64,000 nt of DNA, taken from positions 10,285,001-10,349,000 of the forward strand of contig JAUCBN010000028.1 of NCBI GenBank assembly GCA_035048815.1, read 5' to 3'. The position numbers and the translations under genes are program-made. The DNA comes from Abelmoschus esculentus (taxonomy: Eukaryota > Streptophyta > Magnoliopsida > Malvales > Malvaceae). Shown here in pieces: positions 46,182 to 55,963 of the stretch; within the stretch, counting starts at the first letter, position 1, and each line of letters starts with the position of its first letter. The notes beneath the pieces are model-generated. The model searched no databases, was not told the DNA's origin, and saw only the letters and a program-made list of their open reading frames with translations.

Positions 46182-46194
46182 ATGCATCAAGTTT

Positions 46195-46215
46195 TTGGCG
46201 TCGTTGCCGTGGATT
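46195..46215 (+). other. Primer-binding site of TE7 (tRNA-Asp)
   Basis: TGGCGTCGTTGCCGTGGATTG, three mismatches or fewer to the tRNA-Asp complement. It directly follows the short LTR tail left by the TE8 insertion. Confidence 0.8.
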
Positions 46216-46294
46216 GGCAACTAAATTTTGTTTTCTTTATATTTTTGCTTTTATCTTTAGTTATTTTTATTTTTATTTGGTTTTTGGTGTATGT

Positions 46295-48738
46295 ATGACC
46301 AGGGCTAACCCTAGCACTCCATTATATGATATCGACCCAAAAATCGAAAGGACTTATCAGAGGCTGAGAAGACAAATCCAAGGAGTCATGACAGTGAATC
46401 CAGGAAATCATAACCTACCTGAAGGCATTGGAGGCCATGAACAGTAATCACTGCCGCAACCACTACCGCGGCTGCTAACTACCAGAGACTTTCTGGTGGA
46501 AGATTTAAATGAATTAAACCCTGGGTTGTTACACCAGAGATTGAGGCAACCCACTTTGAACTTAAATTAGTAATGTTCAATATGCTCAATACTATTGGAC
46601 AATTCAGTGGGGCTGCAACAGAAGACGCCAGACAACATCTTAAATCCATCATAGAAGTATGCAACTCTTTAAAAATCCAAGGAGTTCATGAAGATATTTT
46701 GAGGCTGAAACTTTTCTCATATTTACTGAGGGATAGGGCCAAAACCTGGTTAAACAACATTCTGACAGGATCAATTGGATCTTGGAGTAAACTCTGCCGA
46801 GAATTTGTTATGAGATTTAACCCTACAAATCTATACGATAGAATCTGTAATGAGATCACTTCATTTAGACAGACTGATGACGAACCTATGTACAAGGCTT
46901 GAGAACACTACAGAGAGTTACTGAACAAATGTCTACTACATAGATTCCCATTATGGACGTAAGTAACCATGCTTTATAATGCCATCAACGCCCCGAGTAG
47001 AATGATATTGGATGCGTCAACAAACAACACACTCCTTGACAAGGACCCAGAATAAGCTATAGAAATTCTGAACAAACTCAAAAGGAACGATTTTCAATTT
47101 CCTACTTCTAGGTGATGAGGATTAAGACGCCATACCACAGTAAATGAACTAGAAACCAATAATTCGGTGGCAGCACAATTGGAATCTTTAACAAAAATGG
47201 TTCAAAACATGCAAGTACAACAGAATACTCATGAAGTAAATGCTATAAATTCTTCTGAGTATATGCAAGATGAGGAAACTGGATTTTATGTGGGAAATTA
47301 CAACCGGAATAATAACATGATGTCAAATACATACAATCCAACTTGGAAAAGGCACCGAAACTTTTCATGGAGAAATCCCAACAATACCTTAAACCCCACC
47401 AACCAGACCTCCAATTACCATCCACTGTCGTAGCAGTAGATGCAGCAGTCAATGCCGCAGCAGCAGATGCACCAGCAGCAACAGCCTATGAACTCATTGG
47501 AGAATACTCTCAAGGTCTTTATTGTGAAAACTGAATCATATATGGCTGAGAACTGTAATTTCATGAAGAGGACTGATGACTTCATGGACAGAACAGAGAT
47601 GAGGGTGCAAAACCAAGAAGCTGCTATAAAATCACTAGAAACCCAAGTTGGTCAATTCGCTCATGGACAAAATACAAGAGCACAAGGGGGATTACCTAGC
47701 AATACTGAAGTTGCTAAGGGAATGGGCCATGAACAGTGCAAAGCAATCACAACAAGAAGTGGCCTACAACTGAAGGAAACAATGGGCAAGTCAACAACCA
47801 AAGCTCCACAAACAATACATGAGGATACAGATAAGGAGGACTTGGATGCTGAACAAACTGAGCGCGAAGACGATGCCCCAGCAGAAAGCTCGACAGCACC
47901 TGCACTTCCTACCGAGACAGCAAGACAAATAGTGGTCCTAGGTATTAAATTTCAATCTAATGAAACCTTGGATGAGGCAATTGAACAAATGCCCAACTAC
48001 GTTAAATTTTTGAAAGACATTGTGTCCAAAAGAAAGAAGCTATGTGAGTTTGAAACAGTGGCAGCAACTGAAGGATGCATTGCAATGCTGCACAATCACA
48101 TGCCACTCAAACTAAAGGATCCTGGATGCTTCACCATACCTTGTGCGATTGGTAACAAATATGAAAGAAAGACACTTTGTGACCTAGGGGAAAGCATAAA
48201 TCTCATGCCTAAATCATTTTTTCAGAAACTTGGTATAGGAAGAGCGAAACCTACGACAGTGCTGCTCTAACTTGCGGATAGATCCTATGTGCATCCAGAA
48301 GAAAAAATTAAGGACATCTTGGTAAGGGTTGACAAGTTTATTTTCCCTGCTGACTTCTTTGTCTTTAATTGTGAAGCGGATGAAAATGCACCGATCATCC
48401 TAGGAAGACCTTTCCTTGCTATTGGACGAATCTTGATAGATGTGGAAAATGGAGAGTTGACAATGAGGGTCAATGATCAGCAAGTCAAACTCAATGCATT
48501 CCATAAATTGAGAAAATTTGATAGTCCAGAAGAGTGCAAAGCCCTCCAAACAACAAAAGCTGATGCTAAAATATCCTGCCTAGGCAGCACACTCGGCAGA
48601 TTATTTGGTAAGAAAATTAAGACTAATGGAGAGGCAGGAAAGAAAGAAGGGATTGACCAACAACTACAGAAACAACCAGGCCAAAAAGAGACAAGCAATT
48701 TGGGAGATGCATTTACATGCACTCCACCAATAACTTAG
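46295..48738 (+). pseudogene. Gag-protease frame (TE7), broken
   Basis: The start at 46295 gives MTRANPSTPLYDIDPKIER. A TAA at 46445 and a 1-2 base loss near 46530 shift the frame. After that, one frame runs to 48738 with stops near 46900, 46960, 47115, 47430 and 48268. Capsid blocks (MFNMLNTIGQFSG, LRDRAKTWLNNILTGSI), MVQNMQVQQNTHEV, TTRSGLQLKET and the protease block CDLGESINLMPKS (Asp kept) are visible, then LGRPFLAIGRILIDVENGEL and the natural end DAFTCTPPIT. Between LDE and AIEQMPNYVKFLKD an in-frame deletion removes about 40 codons (PPPFP...INLPFVE in the sisters). Gag and protease share one frame, as in the sister elements. Confidence 0.85.
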
Positions 48739-49071
48739 TCTTTTCCCTTCTATTTTATTTTATATTAGGATTAGTTTTATTCTATATGCTTATTTTATTT
48801 TTATTATTTTCTTTAAAGTGATAATTTTTTATTAAGTTTGTTTAAGTTTTCTTTTTAGGACAGTAAAATCAAGAATAAAAGAGAAATAGTTTAGAGTAAA
48901 AACTCTACCGAGGGCAGTAAACAGTGTTAGAAGCCGCAGCAGTCCCAAATGGAAGAAACAGTGTAACGGCTATCTGCCGAGTTCTACGCCACGACAGTAA
49001 ATGCTAACAGGCAGAAAATTCAAAACGGCTATAAAACGGCTAGTGTTTAAAACGATCACACTGTTGAGGCC

Positions 49072-49079
49072 TATATAAG
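49072..49079 (+). promoter_or_regulatory. Internal TATA box upstream of TE7 ORF2
   Basis: TATATAAG in GAGGCCTATATAAGCAGC, 134 nt before the ORF2 ATG. Three AACGGCTA words lie at 48965-48972, 49024-49031 and 49035-49042. The gap 48739-49071 is otherwise non-coding. Confidence 0.6.
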
Positions 49080-49212
49080 CAGCATTCATCTCTTGAACTA
49101 CTCACTCTTGCATTCTTAAATTTCTTTAGAATTCTCTCACAATACTATCACAATTATTCTTGAAATTTTTCAAAACTCTCGATCAAAAAAAAATCTCAAT
49201 CCACAATCGTCA

Positions 49213-50714
49213 ATGGCAGCATACAACAGATTTGCCCCACCACTGTTGCAGAAAGATTCAACAAATCTTTTGTCACTCGGCAGCTGTAGGAAGAACAAGG
49301 ATTCCAACAATCTGAGGAAGAAAATATCGGCATTGAACACTATTTGCTCAATAAGATTCAACATCAAAAATGGAAACTCTTCTGCCTTCAACCTGATCAA
49401 GCCAATGCGACAATAGTACGCGAGTTCTATGCCCATGGGCCCAGCAAAGACAACCTCTTTGTCTACTGCCCAGGCAGACCTGTACGCCTTGATGCTGAGA
49501 CAATTAATAAGTTCTATGGCCTAGCACCGAGACGAGATTGACATGCCGAATATATGGACGACATCACCACACAAGATTACGAGGAAATCAAGGAGGAGCT
49601 TTGTTACAACAACACTCCATGGGAAACCGATGCCCATAGAGGTTCTGTGACAAGGCAAAGCCTCAAGCCCGAGGCAAAAATATGGTGCACATTCGTCAAG
49701 AGACGCCTCATCCCTACTTCCCACAACAACACAGTGGACCGTAAGAGATTGGTGCTGATCCACTCAATCATCAACAAGAGGAACATCAATGTTGGAGAGA
49801 TCATCCTTCGAGAAATTCATGATTTTGGTAAGAAGGAACGTGGACCATTATATTTCCCCTGTTTAATATCTACTTTATGCATTGCTGCAGGAGTACTAGT
49901 AGAAGATACCGACGAATACACACCAACAAGTCAAGGATGGACGAGAGAATTCTACCATAGAGTGATGCAGATCACACAAGCAGAACTTGTCCAGGCAACG
50001 CTGCAGCAATTCACTACCGGAGCATAATACACGGTAGAGATGTCAGGCACTACCGAAGTCCCTGCCGCAGCAGATTCCTACCAGGAAATTCTTCAGAGGA
50101 TGAAAGCCATGGACTTTCGCCAACAAAGATACATGGAATACCAACGAGACTTCAACAACACCCTCACTCAAATGATGATGCAGAACTTCCTAACCTAGGG
50201 AGTGCAATTTCCAGAATGCCCTACACACGTGTTTATAACAGCAACACCTTACACAGAGACCACTCCAGCCCCAGGGCCAAGACCATTCTTTACCTCCAAA
50301 CCACAGCAGCAATTCCATGCAGCTGGCCCATCTAGGGTAGTAGACGCTGCGATGGTGTCATCCGAAAGCAGAAAACCTTCAAAGAAAAGGGGAGTATTCA
50401 GCACTCCCCCAAGATCACCAATACCAATGGGTAGTCTACCAGCTGAGATAGATGCCTACGTACATCAAAGCTCATCAATTGCCGAGCCCAATATCCAGCC
50501 TATCGGGGCAGATCTGAAAAATGAAGGATGCACTGAAATCATGGATACAGGCGATGAAGGAGGAGAAGAAGTCAATGCCCCAATAAAAAGGGCAACACCT
50601 ACGAGAGTTCAACCACCAAGAAGTGCAAAGCCATCACCATCACCAAGGGCACAACCATTAATAGCCAGATCGAGAAGACAAATTGTGGAAGAAAGTTCTT
50701 CCAAATCATATTAA
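49213..50714 (+). pseudogene. ORF2 (TE7), broken
   Basis: The start at 49213 gives MAAYNRFAPPLLQKDS. After a frameshift near 49330 one frame continues to 50714: NATIVREFYAHGPSKDNLFV, YCPGRPVRLDAETINKFYGL, a stop at 49542, then EEIKEELCYNNTPWETDAHR. Next are LIHSIINKRNINVGEIIL, KKERGPLYFPCLI, GWTREFYHRVMQITQAELVQ, a stop at 50025, a Gln-rich helix and a stop near 50196. The Pro-rich tail has KPSKKRGVFSTPPRSPIPMG and a basic patch (ARSRRQIV) before a Ser end. The full-length plan is about 500 residues: a conserved N-terminal 300, a linker, and a basic/Ser-rich C-terminus. No transmembrane segment is seen. Function is unknown; cellular location is not evident, though the basic patches would suit nuclear entry or nucleic-acid binding. 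Confidence 0.8.
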
Positions 50715-50800
50715 TTATTCTTCTTTATTGTTGCTCATATAAACTATTTTTTGATTTTTTATCTACTTATATTTGTTACCTACTACTTACCCTTAAATTA

Positions 50801-50836
50801 AGCATTGAAGACAATGCTTGGTTTGAGTTTGGGGGT
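50801..50836 (+). promoter_or_regulatory. Second hairpin/purine module after ORF2 (TE7)
   Basis: AGCATTGAAGACAATGCT (50801-50818; 7-bp stem, AAGA loop) followed by TGGTTTGAGTTTGGGGGT, 86 bp past the ORF2 stop. Confidence 0.65.
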
Positions 50837-51175
50837 ATAGAGCCACTACCAAGGCTATCTACTGTCGCGGCCCTACCATGAAAAGAAAGTTTTTAGTGAT
50901 AAAATTTTTTTTATCCACCATTGTACTTAAAACTGTTGTCATACTTTTGCACTACTCTTCATCAGTATAGTCTTAGTTTATTCTTAAAGGTAATAGAAAT
51001 CTTTCTCCTTACCATAGTTTGGATTTGTTTTAAAGGCTTGACTCTACGATACTTAAGGAGAAAAACTTAGAATCTTGCTATAAGGTTGAACTTTAAAACA
51101 CTTTTGGGACTTGTTTAGCTATAGAAATTCTTTTAATAAACTTCGGTGATAAAGACTTAGATTTTGGAAAGGTGA

Positions 51176-51326
51176 CTAGAGGTGCCTATGACCGGCTCTA
51201 GGAAAGACTCTTCTTCATGCTAGAGGTGCCCGAAATTGGCTCTAGTATGCATAAAAGAATAGCAAAAGAAATAAGGAGTTAAGAAATAGAAAACACAATA
51301 CTTGAGTTGCCCGAAATTGACTCAAG
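51176..51326 (+). promoter_or_regulatory. Three-hairpin 3' region of TE7
   Basis: Three 26-nt units at 51176-51201, 51220-51245 and 51301-51326. The outer stems are CTAGAG/CTCTAG, CTAGAG/CTCTAG and CTTGAGT/ACTCAAG; the last two share the core TGCCCGAAATTG. Confidence 0.65.
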
Positions 51327-51570
51327 GAATTGTTTTTATAAGAAGAGTACACTAAAACCAAGTCTACTTGTCTTGAACTTCGAGTTTATCTAAGAAGGCC
51401 TTTACTCAAACTTTACCACAAAAACACACACATACTTGCCATATAGTTTGTCTTCTACGTATACCCTTGAGAAACCAAAAGTTTAAGTCTAACGAATAGA
51501 CATAGTTATGGTGGGGAGAATATATGGAAGCATAAGACCAAGAATAGAGTTTGACAAATTGATGGTTTGC

Positions 51571-51608
51571 ATTGCTTAAGGACAAGCAATAGTTCGAGTT
51601 TAGGGGTG
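51571..51608 (+). promoter_or_regulatory. Terminal hairpin and polypurine tract (TE7)
   Basis: ATTGCTTAAGGACAAGCAAT (one stem mismatch, AGGA loop) followed by AGTTCGAGTTTAGGGGTG, abutting the 3' LTR at 51609. Confidence 0.7.
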
Positions 51609-52974
51609 TCATAAGTTCTCAACTCACTATCACTTTCTACACTTTTCATGGGCACTTATCATGAAATCTACACCTACTTGAACCAATGAATGGGCTTAAT
51701 ATGATGTATTTTGGGATTATACTATTAAAGAATATATTTGTAGAAAAGGCATACTTTATTGCATTTTCTTATCTATGCAGGAACAAGTATTACTGAGGCA
51801 GCAGAAAGAGGCCGAGGCATGACCTGATATCGAGGTAGCAAAGAAGAAAAAGAAAATATAGCTGTCAGCTAAAAGAGAAAATTGAGGAGAGCATTATTGA
51901 GTAAGAAGCCCAAGATTCGGAGTTTAACAATACAAGAAAAGCCCGTGGACAAGGCCACGTGGGATTAAACCTTCTAGAAGATCAAACTTGGAAATATTTA
52001 ACCTATGTACATAACTTGTTCCCTACTCCAAGTTGTACTCTAATTAGAAAAGGTTTGCCCTAGGCCAAGCCTATATAAAGGCATAGTCGTCCTAGGGTTT
52101 GGAGGAGATGAAAATTAAGGAGGCAAAAATTAGAGAGGCGAAATTAGAGAGAATTAGATAGACATATTTTGAGAGAGCCTTAAGAACAATTCTTCCCATT
52201 ATGTTCTAAGTTTTCTTAGGGTGTTGGTGAAGGTTGTTAAGTATTTGTGAGAGTAGATTGTATTTTGATTCTTATTCAATGCAATAAAATATCGATGTTT
52301 GCTTACTCTTTGCCATTCTTTGTTCTTGCATCTAATCCCGAGAGGAAAGTTTGTAAGTAATCCATTTGTCTAGACTCGGGAGAGTTAGACTCGTGAAAGG
52401 AGTAAGTGCGATATTCACTTAATTGCGGATACTAACTCGGCCTAGGGATAGGTTAAAAGTTTTAGGGCAAAAAGAAGTGTGAGATTCATTGTTGGATATA
52501 ATTGATTAATGCCGGGAGGTATCATCAAGGATTGACCTTCAACATCATTTCGACTTAGGGATAAGCGAAACCATACAGGGACACTTTGTCGAACTTTGGT
52601 AAATCTGCCTAAGAGTAATGGATTACCGCGGCAGAGGATATTGTCGTTGCTGAGACAGTATCTGCAGTATTGCCGAGGCAGTGCAGTGCAATTGCATTGG
52701 AACAAGAAGCAGATCAATCGAATCCATAATACGACACAACTGGATCCTACCCCTCTCTCTCATAATTGTTATTACCTTTGTTAGCTTAGTTTATTAGTTA
52801 ATTCAATATCAAATTAATTTGTGTTTTTACTTTTCTTTAACTGAAGCAAGAAGACCAACGGAAACATATTAAGTATATCAACGCCCGTGGAACGATATTC
52901 GATAAATGCTTATCACTTTATTACTTGACGACGTGTTCACTTGCACTTAATTGCGCATCTTTTAGCACGCTTCA
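51609..52974 (+). repeat. 3' LTR of TE7
   Basis: 1366 bp, TCATAAG (decayed TGATAAG) to CGCTTCA. TATA box TATATAAAG at 52072-52080; palindrome copies at 52622-52633 and 52671-52682. Confidence 0.9.
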
Positions 52975-53100
52975 GCAGCCCAAGAGCCCTTCTACCATTT
53001 GGACGAAATTATGTGTATATTAAGCTTAAATTAAGTCCAAATTTATCACTAATACCTTGAACATTCATCCACATAAAGATAGAAGAGAAAATAAAGCATT
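52975..53100 (+). repeat. TE6: fragment of a TE2-type LTR (right part)
   Basis: Continues the LTR fragment left at 31991 after the duplicated gcagc. It is collinear with about 10925-11045 of the TE2 5' LTR and is cut by TE10 after gcatt (53096-53100). Confidence 0.8.
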
Positions 53101-53614
53101 TGATAAGTACTCAACTCAATATCACTTTCTACACTTTTCATGGGAACTTATCATCAATTCTACACCTACTTGAACCAATGCATGTACTTAATGTGATATA
53201 TTTAGGGATTGTGCCATTGAAGATTATATTTGTAGAAAAAGCATAATTTACTGCATTTTCATATCTGTACAGGAACAAGTATTGTCGAGGCAGCAGAATG
53301 AGGCGAGGCAGGACCTGATGCCGAGGAAGCAGAGGATAAAAAACAATATGGCTGGCAATGGAAGGAGAAAAATAAGGAGAAGGTTGCTGAACAAGAAGCC
53401 CAAGAATCAGAGCTGAACAACATAGCAAAAGCCCAAGGACAAGGCCACGCGAGAAGAAACCTTCTAGAATATCAAACTTGGAAATATTTACCCTATTTAA
53501 ATAACTTGTTGCCTACTCCAAGTAATACTTTAATTAAGAAAGGTTTGCACTAGGCCAAGCCTATATAAGGCATACTTTACTTACACTCTAATTGTGTATA
53601 TTCAGCACGCATCA
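53101..53614 (+). repeat. 5' LTR of TE10, internally deleted
   Basis: Starts TGATAAGTACTCAACTC and ends GCACGCATCA. Compared with the 1.36-kb TE7 LTR it loses about 850 bp between the TATA region (TATATAAGG, near 53560) and the last 40 bp of U5. The U3 palindrome cluster remains near 53283-53325. Confidence 0.8.
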
Positions 53615-53618
53615 AGTT

Positions 53619-53637
53619 TTTAGCACTGTTGTTGGGG
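53619..53637 (+). other. Decayed primer-binding site of TE10
   Basis: TTAGCACTGTTGTTGGGGA against the expected TGGCGCCGTTGCCGGGGA; every difference is a C/G to T/A change. Confidence 0.6.
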
Positions 53638-53722
53638 ATTGACAATTAAATTTTGTTTTCTTTATTTTTTTTCTTTTCTTTTATTTTTAGTTATTTCTAT
53701 TTTTTTAATTGATTTTTGGTGT

Positions 53723-55963
53723 ATGACCATGGTCAACCCTAGCTATCCACTGTACGAGATTAACCTAGAAATCGAAAGAACCTACCAAGGGTTGAGAAGA
53801 CAGATCCACGGAGCCATGACAGTAAATCAAGGAAATCAAAACCTACCTACAGGCAATGGAGGCCATCAACAGCAACCAATGCCGCAACCAATGCCACGAT
53901 AGCTAACTGTCAAATATTTTCTGGTGGAAGATCTGAATAGATTAAACCCTGAAGTTGTTACACCAGAGATAGAGGCAATCCACTTTGAACTCAAACCTGT
54001 GATGTTCAATATGCTTAATACTATTAGACAATATAGTGGGGCTACAACTGAAGATGTCAGGCAGCATCTCAAATCCTTCATGGAAGTATGCAACTCTTTC
54101 AAAATTCAAGGAGTCCATGAATACATTTTGAGATTAAAACTTTTCCCTTATTCATTGAGGGATAGGGCTAAGACCTGGTTGAATAGAATTCTGAAAGGAT
54201 TTATTGGAGCTTGGAGTAAACTCTAATGAGAATTCATTATGTGATTTAACCCTAAAAATTTATATGATCAAATCCGTAATGAGATTACTTCTTTTAGACA
54301 GGCTGATGACGAACCTATGTACAAGGCTTGGGAACGCTATAGAGAGTTACTAAACAAATGTCCACTGCATGGATTTCCATTTTGGACGCAAGTAACCATG
54401 TTCTATAATGCCACCAATTCCCCGACAAGGATGATGTTGGATACCTCGGCAAATGGCACTCTCCTTGACAAGGCTCCAGAAGAAGTTATAGAGATTCTGA
54501 ACAAACTCGCAAGGAACGATTCTCAATTCCCTACTTCTAGGCGAGGAGGATTAAGACGCCATGCAACGGTAAATGAGTTAGAAACCAACAATTTGGTGGC
54601 AGCACAGTTGGTATCTTTAACAAAAATGGTTCAGAATATACAAGTACAACAAAATACACAAGAAGTGAAGGTTATAAATTCTTTTGAGTATATGAAAGAA
54701 GAAGAAACTGGATTTTATGTGGAAAATTATATCTGGAATAACAACATAATGTCAAATACATACACTCCGGCTTGGAAAAGGCACCCAAACTTTTCATTGA
54801 GCAATCTTAATAATGTCTTGAACCCCACTAACCAAGCCTCAGGATATCAGCATACACTGCCGCAGTAGCAAATATAGCAGTCACTACCGTCGCAGCAGAT
54901 GCAGCAGCAACAACTTATGAACTCATTGGAGAATACTCTCAAGACCTTCATCATGAAAACAGAATCATATATAGCTGAGAACAATAGTTTCATAAAAAGG
55001 ACTGATGACTTCATGAATAGAACAGAGATGAGACTGCAAAACCAGGAAGCTACTATAAAATCATTTGAAACAAAAGTTGGTCAATTTGTTCAAAGACAAA
55101 ATACTAGACCATAGGGGGGACTACCTAGCAATACTGAAGTTGCTAAGGGAATGGGCCATGAACAATGCAAAGCAATCACTACAAGAAGTGGCCTACTACT
55201 CAAGGAAACAATGGGCAAGTCAGCAACCAAAGTTCCACCAGCAACATAAGAGGAATCAAACAAGAAGGACTTGGATGCTGAACAGACTGAACACGAGAAC
55301 ACTGCCCTAGCAGAGAGCTCGGCAACACCTACACTACCTGCCGAGACAATGAGATACACAGTGGTTCCAAGTATTAAATTCCAAACCAATGAGACCCTAG
55401 ACGAGATGTGACCACCATCACCTTTCCCACAAAGGTTAAAAAAAAGAAACATGACCACCAGTTTAAGAAATTCTTGGATATTTTAAAGCAAGTCCACATC
55501 AACTTGCTATTTGTTGAGGCAATTGAACAAATGTCCAACTATGCTAAATTCTTGAAAGACATTGTGTATAAAAGAAAGAAGCTAGGTGAGCTTGAGACAA
55601 TGGCGGCAACTGAAGGGTACATAGCAATGCTGCACAATCGTATGCCACCCAAACTGAAGGATCCTAGATACTTTATCATACCCTGTGCGATTGGTAATAA
55701 TTATGAAGGAAAGACACTATATGACCTAGGAGCAAGCATCAATCATATGCCCAAGTCAGTTTTTCAAAAGCTTGGAATATGAATGGTAAAGCCTACAACA
55801 ATGCTGCTCCAACTTGCGGATAGATCTTATGTGCATCCTAAGGAAAAATAGAGAACATATTGGTAAGGGTAGACAACTTTATTTTCCCTGCCGACTTCCT
55901 TGCCTTGAATGTGAAACCGATGATAATGCATCGATCATCCTGGGAAGACCTTTTCTTGCTACT
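53723..55963 (+). pseudogene. Gag-protease frame (TE10), broken and interrupted
   Basis: The start at 53723 gives MTMVNPSYPLYEINLEIER. One frame runs to about 55440 with stops at 53900 (TAG for CAG in the LPRQ block), 54224, 54866, 54881, 55112 and others. Blocks are FELKPVMFNMLNTIRQYSG, LRDRAKTWLNRIL, TSRRGGLRRHATVNELE, MVQNIQVQQNTQEV, MRLQNQEATIKSFETKVGQF and TTRSGLLLKETM. A frameshift in an A-rich run near 55440 leads to INLLFVEAIEQMSNYAKFLK and the active site YDLGASINHMPKS (catalytic Asp kept). TE11 interrupts it within the LGRPFLAT block. Codon content and order match TE7. Confidence 0.85.

Larger units (their letters stand above)
31992..52974 (+). mobile_element. TE7: pol-less Athila-like element hosting TE8/TE9
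   Basis: LTRs at 31992-33345 (completed by tca at 46187-46189 after the TE8 insertion) and 51609-52974. The duplication is gcaac (31987-31991) versus gcagc (52975-52979), one substitution apart; uninterrupted TE2 LTRs read gcagc. Plus-strand order is PBS, gag-protease, TATA box, ORF2, hairpin/purine module, three hairpins, terminal hairpin/purine tract, 3' LTR. RT, RNase H and integrase are absent. It is the best plus-strand example of the family. Confidence 0.9.
53101..55963 (+). mobile_element. TE10: Athila-like element, left part
   Basis: A 5' LTR shortened to 514 bp (53101-53614), a decayed PBS and a gag-protease frame, cut by TE11 inside the protease tail at 55963. The remainder should lie beyond the window. 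Orientation and sequence match TE7. Whether it had ORF2 and lacked pol cannot be seen here. Confidence 0.8.
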
